DNA of 64,000 nucleotides from Ruegeria meonggei (GTDB lineage: Bacteria; Pseudomonadota; Alphaproteobacteria; Rhodobacterales; Rhodobacteraceae): assembly GCF_900172215.1 (NCBI RefSeq), contig NZ_FWFP01000002.1:372001-436000 (forward strand), written 5' to 3'. The position numbers were made by a program, and so were the translations under genes. Of the stretch, positions 8,822 through 17,940 are shown piece by piece. The stretch's first letter is position 1, and each line of letters begins with the position of its first letter. The notes beneath the pieces were generated by a model. It ran no database searches. It saw nothing but the letters and a program-made list of their open reading frames with translations, and was not told the DNA's origin.

Positions 8822-9895
8822 ATGATTGACTTTCTGATCATTGGCGGCGGGATTGCCGGGTTAAGTGCAGGTGCGCGCCTGTCCAACCATGGGCGTGTTA
8901 CTGTGTTAGAGGCCGAGGATGCTCTGGGCTACCACACGTCCGGACGCTCGGCTGCGTTGTTCGAACAAAGCTATGGTCCAGCTTCGGTTGTCGAACTGAG
9001 CAAGGCCGGGGCCAACTTTTTGCGCGATGAAAACGGTGGGTATCTGACGCCACGCGGCCTAATGCTGGTTGGCGGCAAGGATCAGGGGGCGGTTTTTGAT
9101 CGCGATATTGTTGATCTGAACATGCAGGCTATCTCGGTTGATGACGCGCTGCGCCGGATCCCGATCCTGAACCCCGATACCGTTGGCTACGCTGCTATCA
9201 GCAAGGGCGCTTTTGACATCGACACCGACAGGTTGTTACAGGATTTTGCGCGCATTATTCGCCGCAATGGCGGTGAGGTTCTGACCAAATGCAAGGTGAG
9301 CCGCATTCAAAAAGACGGGTCGTGGCGAGTCGAGGCCGGCCAGGTTTTTGAGGCGCGCAATCTGGTCAATGCCGCCGGGGCCTGGGTTGATCAGATCGCC
9401 GCCTTGGCCGGGATTGCACCGATCGGCATAGTGCCGAAGCGCCGATCAATGGCGCGGCTACCCGCGCCAGGCGGGCATGATGTTCGGAATTGGCCCATGA
9501 TGCTGGGCACGGGCGAGACGTGGTACGCCAAACCCGATGCGGGCAAGCTTCTGGTCTCACCATCCGAGGCCGATCCGGTCGCGCCACAGGACGCCTATGC
9601 TGACGATATGGTGCTGGCCGAAGGTCTGGCCCGGTACGAAAAGATGATGACCCAGCCCGTCACCCGGGTCGAGGCGAACTGGGCCGGGCTGCGCAGCTTT
9701 GCACCGGACGGAACCCTGGTGTTGGGGCCCGATCCGTCTGATCCGTCCTTCATTTGGTCCGCAGGTCAAGGCGGGTACGGGTTTCAGACCTGCCCGGCGG
9801 CCTCACAGCTTATTGCCGATCTGGCGACGGGCACCCAGTCAGTGCTGGATCCGGCGGTTCTCGCGGCACTCAGCCCGAACAGGCTGCGCAGGTGA
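8822..9895 (+). CDS. FAD-dependent amino-acid oxidoreductase (DAO family, DauA-like)
   Basis: 357 residues. An FAD-binding GGGIAG motif at 8-13, the acidic end of the second strand in TVLEAED, and the segment YHTSGRSAALFEQSYG close to that of D-arginine dehydrogenase (DauA) place it in the DAO superfamily. The C-terminal GQGGYGFQTCPAAS is the usual second FAD contact. It likely oxidises a D- or N-substituted amino acid in the cytoplasm, passing electrons to the respiratory chain. The start at 8822 has AAGGGAA eight bases upstream. The stop overlaps the next gene by four bases (GTGA). The substrate is not evident; opine-type imino acids are an alternative. Confidence 0.8.
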   Translation: MIDFLIIGGGIAGLSAGARLSNHGRVTVLEAEDALGYHTSGRSAALFEQSYGPASVVELSKAGANFLRDENGGYLTPRGLMLVGGKDQGAVFDRDIVDLNMQAISVDDALRRIPILNPDTVGYAAISKGAFDIDTDRLLQDFARIIRRNGGEVLTKCKVSRIQKDGSWRVEAGQVFEARNLVNAAGAWVDQIAALAGIAPIGIVPKRRSMARLPAPGGHDVRNWPMMLGTGETWYAKPDAGKLLVSPSEADPVAPQDAYADDMVLAEGLARYEKMMTQPVTRVEANWAGLRSFAPDGTLVLGPDPSDPSFIWSAGQGGYGFQTCPAASQLIADLATGTQSVLDPAVLAALSPNRLRR

Positions 9896-10545
9896 CCAAA
9901 AGACCCCTGCCCTCTAGCGCAAGTGTGGCAAATCAGGGCGAGGGCGATCGGCTGATCGCCCCCGCTGCAACACGCAACGCAGACGCGCTGTGCGAACTGT
10001 TGTGCCAATGGGCGCCCGACACCGGCAAAGCGCTGGAGCTTGCCAGCGGCACCGGGCAACATGTAAGCGCCTTCGCGCAGTGCCTGCCGAATGTGTTCTG
10101 GCAACCTACCGAGGTTGCAGCGGATCGGCGGCACAGTATTGATGCTTATGCCGGCGGACTGTCCAACGTCGCACCCGCTGTTGCGCTGAACGCCACTGAA
10201 AACGGATGGCACCAACATCATGGCGGTCAGAATCTGATCGTCTTGATCAATCTGGTGCATCTGATCAGCTGGCAGGAAACCCAAACTCTGGTTGGTGAAG
10301 CGGCGCAGACCTTGCTGCCCGGCGGTCGGTTCATCCTGTATGGGCCGTTCAAACGTGGCGGGAAGCTGACCAGTGACGGCGACCAGAGGTTCAACGACGC
10401 GTTGATCCAGCAAGATCCGGCAATCGGCTACAAGGACGATACAGATATCGCGGGGCTGATGACCCGGCACGGCCTGACCATCCTTGAGACTGTCACCATG
10501 CCCGCCAACAATCTGGCTTTTGTCGCCGAAAAACCGCCCGACTGA
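9892..10545 (+). CDS. DUF938 class I SAM-dependent methyltransferase
   Basis: 217 residues. A motif-I-like ALELASGTGQHVSAFA binds S-adenosylmethionine, and the downstream sequence (VFWQPTEVAADRRHSID, then LINLVHLISWQET) matches the DUF938 family. The end, YGPFKRGGK and the C-terminal LAFVAEK, also fits. The GTG start at 9892 overlaps the oxidoreductase stop, so the two are co-translated. An in-frame ATG at 9754 lies deep within the upstream gene and is not used. The acceptor of the methyl group is unknown. A terminator follows directly. Confidence 0.82.
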   Translation: MTKRPLPSSASVANQGEGDRLIAPAATRNADALCELLCQWAPDTGKALELASGTGQHVSAFAQCLPNVFWQPTEVAADRRHSIDAYAGGLSNVAPAVALNATENGWHQHHGGQNLIVLINLVHLISWQETQTLVGEAAQTLLPGGRFILYGPFKRGGKLTSDGDQRFNDALIQQDPAIGYKDDTDIAGLMTRHGLTILETVTMPANNLAFVAEKPPD

Positions 10546-10547
10546 GC

Positions 10548-10582
10548 AAAAACGGGCGGCTTTGTCTGGCACCGCCCGTTTT
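10548..10582. terminator. Bidirectional terminator between convergent genes
   Basis: Inverted repeat AAAACGGGCGG (10549-10559) and CCGCCCGTTTT (10572-10582) around a 12-nt loop, with A-run on the left and T-run on the right. It sits between the ends of the DUF938 gene (plus strand) and the dimethylglycine dehydrogenase-like gene (minus strand) and can serve both. Confidence 0.9.
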
Positions 10583-10589
10583 CGTGACC

Positions 10590-13097
10590 TTAGCCGTCCT
10601 TGCGGATGACCTCGTTTTTAGGATCGTAGGGACTGTCGCAGGTGACGACCGCATCCCACAGCTTGTCCTGCAACTTGACCTTCAGCTTGGTGCCTTCGAC
10701 TGCCAGATCGGGCGTTACATAGCCCATACCGATGGATTTCTCGAAAGCCACCGAATACCCGCCCGAGGTCAGACGCCCGACGCGCTCACCTTCCGGCGTA
10801 TACAGCACTTCGCGGCCCCAGGGATCGGCATCATCCGGTCCGTCGATCAGCAAGGTGCAACATTTCACGCGCACGCCGGTTTCGATCATTTTGTCCTTGC
10901 CGTGAAACTCTTTGTTCAAGTCCACAAAGCGCGGCAAGTCAGCCTCTAGCGGGTTCGCGTCGCGGCCCAGTTCGGTGCCGAAGGCACGATAGGATTTCTC
11001 CTGACGCAGCCAGTTCTGGGCACGAGCACCGACCAGTTTCATTCCGTGCTTTTCGCCTGCCTTCTCTAGCAGATCGAACAGATAGTTCTGCATTTCCATC
11101 GGGTGGTGCAGCTCCCAGCCAAGCTCACCGGTATAAGCCACGCGGATGGCGTTGACAGGGCACATGCCCAGCTCAATCTGACGGGCAGACAGCCAGGGGA
11201 AGCGCTTGTTGGACAGTGCGGTGTCCGGATCGGCGTCTTTGATGACCTCTTTCAGAACGTCTCGCGATTTGGGGCCAGCGATGGCAAAGACGCCCCACTG
11301 GGTGGTCACATCCTGGATTTCGATATAGCCGAACTCGTCCATCTTGTCTTCAGCCGCCTTGCGCAGGAAGTCGGCGTCATACTCGGTCCAGGCACCGGCC
11401 GAGACGATGTAGTAGTTGTTCTCGCCGTTGCGGACGATGGTGTATTCAGTACGTGTGGTGCCATGTGACGTCAGCGCGTAGGTTAGATTGATGCGACCGA
11501 TCTTGGGCAGTTTGTTGCAGGTGAACCAATCCAGGAACTGTGTCGCGCCAGGGCCTTTGACGACGTGCTTGGTGAACGCGGTCGCGTCGATCAGGCCGAC
11601 GCCTTCACGGATCGCTTTGGCTTCGTCCACGGCATGCTGCCACCAGCCACCGCGACGGAAAGAACGCGCGTCGTGATCGAAGTTTTCTGGTGCATCCAGC
11701 GGGCCATAGTAATTTGGCCGTTCCCAGCCGTTGACCCAACCAAACTGAGCGCCGCGCGCCTTCTGGCGGTCATAGGCCGGTGCAGTGCGCAATGGACGGG
11801 CTGCCGGGCGCTCTTCATCCGGGTGGTGCAAGATGTAGACGTGGTCATAACATTCTTCGTTCTTGCGCGCGGCAAATTCGGTGGTCATCCAGTTGCTGGA
11901 GTACCGTTTGGGATCCAGCGAGGCCATGTCAATCTCGGCTTCGCCATCAACCATCATCTGCGCCAGAAAGTATCCGGTGCCACCTGCAGCAGTGATGCCG
12001 AACGAGAACCCTTCGGCCAGCCACATGTTGCGCAGGCCTGGCGCGGGACCGACCAGCGGGTTGCCGTCGGGCGTATAGCAGATCGGGCCATTGAAATCGT
12101 CTTTCAGACCACTTTCCTCACACGACGGAACCCGGTGGATCATCGCCATGTACTGTTCTTCGATCCGCTCTAGTTCCAGCGGAAACAGGTCGGCGCGGAA
12201 ACTGTCGGGCACGCCATGTTCAAAGCACGCTGGCGCGTTCTTTTCATAGACACCCAGAATCCAGCCGCCACGTTCTTCTCGGACATAGGACTGTGCGTCA
12301 GCGTCCCGGATAACCGGATGCTCATCCCCTCCATTCGCGCGATACTCGACCAGCGCCGGGTCTTTATCCATGACGATGAACTGATGCTCGACCGGAATGG
12401 CAGCCATTTTGATGCCCAGCATTTTGGCAGTGCGCTGCGCGTGGTTGCCCGACGCGGTCACCACATGTTCGGCGGTGATGACAACCTGCTCATCGCCGGG
12501 AACAAGGTTCCCGCCCTGCTCAACCATCTTGGTACAGGTGACTTCCCAATGAGTACCATTCCAGTGGAACGCATCGGCCTGCATCTTGCGCACGATCTCT
12601 GCGCCATGCTGGCGCGCGCCCTTGGCCATCGCCTGCGTTACATCCGCCGGGTTAATGTAGCCATCGGTGTTGTGATATATCGCACCCTTCAGGTCTTCGG
12701 TGTTGATCAGCGGCCAGCGCGCCTTGATCTCATCCGGGGTCAGCCATTCGTACGGCACGCCACAGGTCTCAGCCGTTGAGGCGTAGAGCATGTATTCGTC
12801 CATACGCTCTTGCGTCTGGGCCATGCGCAGGTTGCCGACAACTGCGAAACCCGCGTTCAAGCCAGTTTCTTCCTCAAGCTGCTTGTAGAAATCGACCGAG
12901 TACTTGTGAATATGCGTCGTGGCATAAGACATGTTGAACAATGGCAGCAGGCCAGCCGCGTGCCAGGTTGAACCGGACGTCAACTCGTCCCGTTCGATCA
13001 GCATCACATCGTCCCAGCCCGCCTTGGCCAAATGATAGGCGATCGAGGTCCCGATGGCGCCGCCGCCAACGACCAGTGCTTTGACTTGGGTTTTCAT
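10590..13097 (-). CDS. Dimethylglycine/sarcosine dehydrogenase-like flavoprotein with C-terminal GcvT folate domain
   Basis: 835 residues, the normal length of the DMGDH/SARDH family. Order: FAD-binding DAO domain (VVGGGAIGTSIA at 9-20; TSGSTWHAAGL at 40-50, whose His46 is at the place where family members bind FAD covalently), an FAO-M linker, then GcvT aminomethyl and C-terminal domains (GELGWELHHP; GRLTSGGYSVAFEKSIGMGYV). These enzymes N-demethylate dimethylglycine or sarcosine and pass the one-carbon unit to tetrahydrofolate. The start at 13097 has AAGGGGAGA upstream. It stands alone; no gbcAB or soxBDAG genes are nearby, so choosing between dimethylglycine and sarcosine is not possible here. 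Confidence 0.85.
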   Translation of the reverse strand: MKTQVKALVVGGGAIGTSIAYHLAKAGWDDVMLIERDELTSGSTWHAAGLLPLFNMSYATTHIHKYSVDFYKQLEEETGLNAGFAVVGNLRMAQTQERMDEYMLYASTAETCGVPYEWLTPDEIKARWPLINTEDLKGAIYHNTDGYINPADVTQAMAKGARQHGAEIVRKMQADAFHWNGTHWEVTCTKMVEQGGNLVPGDEQVVITAEHVVTASGNHAQRTAKMLGIKMAAIPVEHQFIVMDKDPALVEYRANGGDEHPVIRDADAQSYVREERGGWILGVYEKNAPACFEHGVPDSFRADLFPLELERIEEQYMAMIHRVPSCEESGLKDDFNGPICYTPDGNPLVGPAPGLRNMWLAEGFSFGITAAGGTGYFLAQMMVDGEAEIDMASLDPKRYSSNWMTTEFAARKNEECYDHVYILHHPDEERPAARPLRTAPAYDRQKARGAQFGWVNGWERPNYYGPLDAPENFDHDARSFRRGGWWQHAVDEAKAIREGVGLIDATAFTKHVVKGPGATQFLDWFTCNKLPKIGRINLTYALTSHGTTRTEYTIVRNGENNYYIVSAGAWTEYDADFLRKAAEDKMDEFGYIEIQDVTTQWGVFAIAGPKSRDVLKEVIKDADPDTALSNKRFPWLSARQIELGMCPVNAIRVAYTGELGWELHHPMEMQNYLFDLLEKAGEKHGMKLVGARAQNWLRQEKSYRAFGTELGRDANPLEADLPRFVDLNKEFHGKDKMIETGVRVKCCTLLIDGPDDADPWGREVLYTPEGERVGRLTSGGYSVAFEKSIGMGYVTPDLAVEGTKLKVKLQDKLWDAVVTCDSPYDPKNEVIRKDG

Positions 13098-13182
13098 AGC
13101 CGGGTGTCTCCCCTTGGAATCTGTTGCCACCATATGGCGCAATTGATTCCCCCGGCGCGACATTCATCCGACCAGTGATACT

Positions 13183-13219
13183 AAAAAAGCGACCCCCAAT
13201 CTCTTGACGGTCACTTTTT
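13183..13219 (-). terminator. Terminator downstream of the membrane-anchored unknown
   Basis: Read on the minus strand, AAAAAGTGACC and GGTCGCTTTTTT form an 11-bp stem with one mismatch and end in T6. It follows the stop of the 13239-14576 gene by 20 bases and isolates it from the dehydrogenase gene downstream. Confidence 0.8.
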
Positions 13220-13238
13220 AACTAGGCCAGGGGCGGAA

Positions 13239-14576
13239 TTACCCGCCGGTCAAGGTACACTTCTTGAACGCCGCTTTGGTGGAACATTTGCTGGACAGAC
13301 CAGAGCCACCTTTGTTGACGCGCACTGGGGTAGCTTCGGCGCTGTCACCCTTCTGGAACATGGACTTCAGCCCGCCCAAAAAGCTGCCCGACCCCGCCTG
13401 TGCACCCGTTGCCTGGGTGCCGTCTTCGGCTTGCTCACCGCTAAATGAGGCAACGAGACGTCCCAGAACGTTTTTGCCGTCAGCATCCGCCTTTTGGGTT
13501 TCCTCCAACAACAGGTCACTCAGCCCTTTGCGGTAACCGACCTGAACAAGGTCATCTGCAGATTGGATGTTGTTGGCCGTCAGATCAAACGTATCACCGG
13601 GCAAGCCGTATTGCGCGGCCAACGAGTTGGCCACCAGCGCCAGCCCGTCGATATTGTCCAGCCGCATCCGGGCCAGTTCTGCCCGCAGCTTAACGAACTC
13701 TCCCCGAAGCGCAGCCATGTTGATGGCCAGCTCGGCCTCGCTTTCGGGATCGGATGCTGCATCATTGGCAACACCCGGCACAGGTTTGTCCAACAGTCCA
13801 TTCATCGCTTCATAGTCTATCTGAGACAGGAAGGCGTAAACTTCAGGCGCGGGTGCATCCGAATAGAGCTGCACCCGAATCTCCTGCCCTAGCCCAAGTG
13901 TTCCCTTGTAGATGTTGAACCCTGCCGGTGCGTCCAGATTCGAAACAGTTGCCGTGATCATCGCCCAAAAAGCCCGATCATCTACAGTGATCACGCTGTA
14001 TTCATTCTGCGCAAACTGGAAATAGGCGACACCGCCGATAACGCCAAAGGGGGCGTAATCCCGACCGCCGAAATCCATCGCGGCCACGGATTGGGCAATA
14101 CTGCCAACCAGCGAGTTAGATCTGGCGTCTTTCTTGAGCTGCACCTGAAGCCAAAGGGTGTATTCGCCCTTTTCATAGACCCAGCTGATCTGATCCATTT
14201 TTTTGGCTAGCGTCTCGACCTTTTGCACTGCGACATTGCTGGCCAGGGGCCGCGCGGCCGCGCTGACGGTGGCTAGATGCGGTCCTTCGCGGGCATTAAG
14301 CGTGAATTCACGATCGACAATCGCCCGACGCACCCAGCCGTCGCCAGTTTCAGGCATGTAGGGCTTGCCACCGGCATGCCAGCGTTTCTTTCGTTCACGC
14401 TCAAGCTGTTCGGCATCCAGTTCTTCGTTATACGCAGCAAAACGCGCCTTGAACGTGCCGATGTACGCGCTGACGGACAGGGTGCCCTCGTGCTTTTTGT
14501 CCTGCTGAAAATAGTCCAGCCCGGCTATGACCAAAACAATAACGACGGCAAAGCCAATGAACCTTAGTGCGTTCAT
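13239..14576 (-). CDS. Membrane-anchored protein of unknown function
   Basis: 445 residues, not recognised. One N-terminal membrane helix (MNALRFIGFAVVIVLVIAGL) with no clear cleavage site, so the rest is likely periplasmic. A charged stretch rich in E, R and K follows, then an SH3-like region (REGPHLATVSAAARPL), a long region with several beta-like segments, a helix around ELAINMAALRGEFVKLRAELARM, and a low-complexity C-terminal tail rich in G, S, Q and A that ends with two cysteines nine residues apart (KCSTKAAFKKC). ATG 14576 has GAGG six bases upstream. It is a single-gene unit with its own terminator. Confidence 0.65.
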   Translation of the reverse strand: MNALRFIGFAVVIVLVIAGLDYFQQDKKHEGTLSVSAYIGTFKARFAAYNEELDAEQLERERKKRWHAGGKPYMPETGDGWVRRAIVDREFTLNAREGPHLATVSAAARPLASNVAVQKVETLAKKMDQISWVYEKGEYTLWLQVQLKKDARSNSLVGSIAQSVAAMDFGGRDYAPFGVIGGVAYFQFAQNEYSVITVDDRAFWAMITATVSNLDAPAGFNIYKGTLGLGQEIRVQLYSDAPAPEVYAFLSQIDYEAMNGLLDKPVPGVANDAASDPESEAELAINMAALRGEFVKLRAELARMRLDNIDGLALVANSLAAQYGLPGDTFDLTANNIQSADDLVQVGYRKGLSDLLLEETQKADADGKNVLGRLVASFSGEQAEDGTQATGAQAGSGSFLGGLKSMFQKGDSAEATPVRVNKGGSGLSSKCSTKAAFKKCTLTGG

Positions 14577-14670
14577 TAGAAACCTCAAATTCTAACACTG
14601 CTCTTTTGCGAAACAGATAGCGGTAAATTGAGGCACTGTTATGGCTTTGATGTAGAAAACCGATGTCAGA

Positions 14671-16083
14671 TCAGGGCTCAGAGCCCGGCAAAATCTTGCC
14701 CGGGTTCATAATATTATCCGGATCCAGAGCCTGCTTGATTGCAGCCATAAAATGAACTGCGGATCCAAGCTCTTTAACCAGATAAGGCCGCTTGCCCTGG
14801 CCTATCCCGTGCTCACCTGTGCAGGTTCCATCCATCGAAATGGCCAGATCATTCAGCCATCCGACAAAACCATCCGCCTTGGTCACCTCGTCCGGGTTAT
14901 CCATGTCGATCAACAACAGGGTATGGAAATTCCCATCACCAACATGTCCGACAATCGGTGCCAGCAGGTCAAGGTCTTCGGCCTTTTCCCGCGTTGCGGT
15001 AACGCATTCAGCCAGCCGCGAGATCGGGACACAAACATCTGTGGAAATGCCGCGCGCACCGGGGCGCAGTTGCAGACTGGCCCAATACATGTCGTGTCGG
15101 GCCTGCCACAGTTTGTTACGCTCTTCCGTGGTTGAAGTGGCGGCAAAGTCAGTACCGCCGAACTCTTCGGCGATCTGACCAAATGTCTCGGCCTGTTCGG
15201 CTGCACCCGCGTCAGAGCCATGGAATTCCAGCAGCAACAGCGGCGTTTCCGGCAAGCTGAGTCCGGAATAGGCATTGGCAGCCCTGACTGACAATTCGTC
15301 CAGCAACTCGATCCGGGCGACGGGGACGCCATACTGAATGGTCATCATCACCGCCTGACAGGCCGCATCGACTGTCGAGAATGAGCAACGGGCCGAGGTG
15401 ATCGCCTCGGGGATTCCCTGCAGGCGCAAGGTGATTTCCGTGATAATGCCCAACGTCCCTTCGGCACCAATAAGCAGGCGGGCCAGGTCATACCCGGCTG
15501 AGGATTTTTTGGCTCGATGGCCCGTGCGGATGATCTGCCCGTCCGGCATCACGGCCTCAAGGCTGAGGACGTTGTCCTTCATGGTGCCATAGCGCACGGC
15601 GTTGGTACCCGAGGCACGGGTTGCCGCCATGCCCCCCAGTGACGCATTCGCGCCCGGATCAATCGGAAAAAACAGGCCCTGATCGCGCAGATTCGTGTTC
15701 AGATCCTCACGCGTCACACCGGGTTGCACGACGCAATCCAGATCGCTGGCGTGAACGGCCAGAACCTTGTTCATTTGCATCAGATCGACCGAGATACCAC
15801 CAGCCGGCGCATTCACATGGCCCTCAAGCGAGGTGCCAGTGCCAAATGCAATGACCGGCACCTTATGCTGGGCACATGTCTGGACGATCTCGGAAACTTC
15901 TTCGGTCGAATGGGGATAAACCACCGCATCCGGGGACTGGTTTTCAATCCAAGTTGTCGTGTGACCATGCTGTTCGCGGATCGCCTGCCCGGTTTGCATA
16001 CGGTCCCCGAACTTTTGCTTTAGAATGCCGACAGCCGTTTCAATTCCGGCCTCGTTTCGCGGCAACGCGGCTGCCTGCACCAT
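14671..16083 (-). CDS. FAD-binding 2-hydroxyacid (D-lactate/glycolate type) dehydrogenase
   Basis: 470 residues. An N-terminal PCMH FAD-binding domain (VPVIAFGTGTSLEGHV, and GANASLGGMAATRASGTNAVRYG) and a C-terminal FAD-oxidase domain ending in MDGTCTGEHGIGQGKRPYL, where the GEHGIG motif is the family signature; the histidine in GHVGDGNFH is part of the metal/substrate site. Family members (Dld, GlcD, D-lactate:cytochrome c oxidoreductases) oxidise D-2-hydroxyacids at the membrane. It starts 12 bases after the gamma-glutamyltransferase stop with AAGGGAG at 7 nt spacing and is the last gene of a three-gene run that opens with another D-2-hydroxyacid dehydrogenase. Confidence 0.88.
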   Translation of the reverse strand: MVQAAALPRNEAGIETAVGILKQKFGDRMQTGQAIREQHGHTTTWIENQSPDAVVYPHSTEEVSEIVQTCAQHKVPVIAFGTGTSLEGHVNAPAGGISVDLMQMNKVLAVHASDLDCVVQPGVTREDLNTNLRDQGLFFPIDPGANASLGGMAATRASGTNAVRYGTMKDNVLSLEAVMPDGQIIRTGHRAKKSSAGYDLARLLIGAEGTLGIITEITLRLQGIPEAITSARCSFSTVDAACQAVMMTIQYGVPVARIELLDELSVRAANAYSGLSLPETPLLLLEFHGSDAGAAEQAETFGQIAEEFGGTDFAATSTTEERNKLWQARHDMYWASLQLRPGARGISTDVCVPISRLAECVTATREKAEDLDLLAPIVGHVGDGNFHTLLLIDMDNPDEVTKADGFVGWLNDLAISMDGTCTGEHGIGQGKRPYLVKELGSAVHFMAAIKQALDPDNIMNPGKILPGSEP

Positions 16084-16095
16084 GTGGTTACTCCC

Positions 16096-17889
16096 TTATT
16101 CGCCCAGCGCAATACCTTCGCGCCGAGGATCGGCACCACCTACCAGCACGTCGCCGATTTCAATCGCATGCAATCCCGAGGTCAGGTCGCGAGGATTAAC
16201 TTCGAACCCCTGTTCGATCAGCGCATCCGCGAACCCTTCGGCCGCAGTGCCCTGTTCGACATCATAGGTTCCAAAGCGGTTGACCATATGCGGTAGGGAC
16301 AGCGCCTGTTGCACATCCATATCCCAATCCGCCCAGGCGATGATCGACTTGGCCACATAGCCGATGATCCGGCTACCGCCGGGTGACCCGATAGCCAGAA
16401 CAGGCGCACCGTCCTGCATCACAATTGTCGGGCTCATGGACGAGCGCGGGCGTTTGCCGGGCTCAAGCCGGTTGGCAATCGGCACGCCGTCACTGTGGGT
16501 TTTGAACGAGAAATCGGTCAGCTCATTGTTCAGCAGGAACCCGTTGGTCATCAACCGCGACCCGAACCCGTTTTCGATCGTCGTGGTCATCGACAATACG
16601 TTGCCATACTGGTCCACGATCGAGATATGCGAGGTCGAGGGCAGCTCAATCGACATATCATCAGCCCAGTTCGATGCGTGATCAAATTCAGGATTTCCCG
16701 GTCCGACTTCGGTCAGTGCGCCCTCTCCGCCAAGTAGTTCACCCCGTTGGGACAGATAACCCGGGTCGACCAGACCCTGCGTGGGCATGGGGACAAAGTC
16801 GTGATCGGCCATGTACCGACCACGATCCGCAAAGGCCAAACGCGAGGCGTCGCCGATCAGACGCCAGGTATTGGCGTCCTCGGGACCCATGGCGGCCAGA
16901 TCATAGCCTTCCAGCATGCCCAGAATCTGCCCGACTGTCAGGGCTCCGGACGACGGCGGGCCCATACCGCAAACCTCGTAGCTGCGATAGGCGGCGCAAA
17001 CCGGTTCACGCTCGATCACCTGATAGAGTGCCAGATCGACGCCCGACAACACACCCGGATTTCCCGGCGCGTTTCGCACCGTGCTGACAATCCCCGCGGC
17101 AATTTCGCCGCCATAGAACCCTGCGGCCCCGTCACTGGCCAGAACCCGCAAAGTGTCTCCATAGGCCGGGTTCGTCAGGCGCTGCCCCTGCTGCAAAGGC
17201 GCGCCGTCGGGTAGAAAGTACTCGGCAGTCACCGGAAAACGCGACAGTCGTTCGGCGTCTGCCTCAACTAGTCCAGCCAACCGGGGCGAGACCAGAAACC
17301 CGTTGTCAGCCAGGGTGATACCATCATGAAACAGGCCTGGCCACGGGCTGCGGCCCCAGCGCCGGTGAGCCTCTTCCAGCAGCGCTGGCGTGCCGGGCGT
17401 GCCAACGGACAAGCCACCAACAACCGCATCAAAGAACTTGAGCGGCTCGCCGTTATCGTCGTGAAACAACCTGTGCGTGGCCTCTAACGGCGCGGTCTCG
17501 CGCCCGTCCAGCGTGGTCAGCTGACCGGTGGCCGCATCATACCAGACCAGAAACGCACCACCACCAAGACCCGAGGATTGTGGCTCGACCAGACCCAGAA
17601 CCACTTGCACGGCAACCATCGCGTCAGCGGCCGAGCCGCCTGCCCGCAACACCTTGGCCCCGGCCTCAACGGCGAGGGGATTCGCCGCCGCGACCATCCA
17701 GTTCTGTGAGGTCACCGGTTCGCCAGCCAGTTTGGCCTCAAGCGCCGCGATGACCTCGTCGGTCAGGCCCTGAACCTGGCCCTCAGAGGCCCCTTCGGGC
17801 GCGACGGCATCTGCGGTCTCTTGCGCAAAAGTCGGCCCGGCAAAAGCAAACGCCGTCAAAAACAATCCTGAAATCAGACTTCGTCTCAT
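16096..17889 (-). CDS. ggt: Gamma-glutamyltransferase, exported
   Basis: 597 residues. A signal peptide ends near FAQ at 21-23. The protein is a pro-enzyme that cuts itself into two subunits: the nucleophile should be Thr419 in STSHISIVD, followed by the small subunit with YGNVLSMTTT and GFGSRLMTNG. The N-terminal ANPLAVEAGAKVL and GGSAADAMVAVQ also fit the family. It cleaves gamma-glutamyl bonds of glutathione and related compounds in the periplasm. The start has AGGAGGATACT directly upstream. It is the middle gene of a run with two D-2-hydroxyacid dehydrogenases. Confidence 0.93.
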   Translation of the reverse strand: MRRSLISGLFLTAFAFAGPTFAQETADAVAPEGASEGQVQGLTDEVIAALEAKLAGEPVTSQNWMVAAANPLAVEAGAKVLRAGGSAADAMVAVQVVLGLVEPQSSGLGGGAFLVWYDAATGQLTTLDGRETAPLEATHRLFHDDNGEPLKFFDAVVGGLSVGTPGTPALLEEAHRRWGRSPWPGLFHDGITLADNGFLVSPRLAGLVEADAERLSRFPVTAEYFLPDGAPLQQGQRLTNPAYGDTLRVLASDGAAGFYGGEIAAGIVSTVRNAPGNPGVLSGVDLALYQVIEREPVCAAYRSYEVCGMGPPSSGALTVGQILGMLEGYDLAAMGPEDANTWRLIGDASRLAFADRGRYMADHDFVPMPTQGLVDPGYLSQRGELLGGEGALTEVGPGNPEFDHASNWADDMSIELPSTSHISIVDQYGNVLSMTTTIENGFGSRLMTNGFLLNNELTDFSFKTHSDGVPIANRLEPGKRPRSSMSPTIVMQDGAPVLAIGSPGGSRIIGYVAKSIIAWADWDMDVQQALSLPHMVNRFGTYDVEQGTAAEGFADALIEQGFEVNPRDLTSGLHAIEIGDVLVGGADPRREGIALGE

Positions 17890-17940
17890 AGTATCCTCCT
17901 GAAAAATCGAAATTTGCCGCCTTGGCCTAATCCGAACGCC

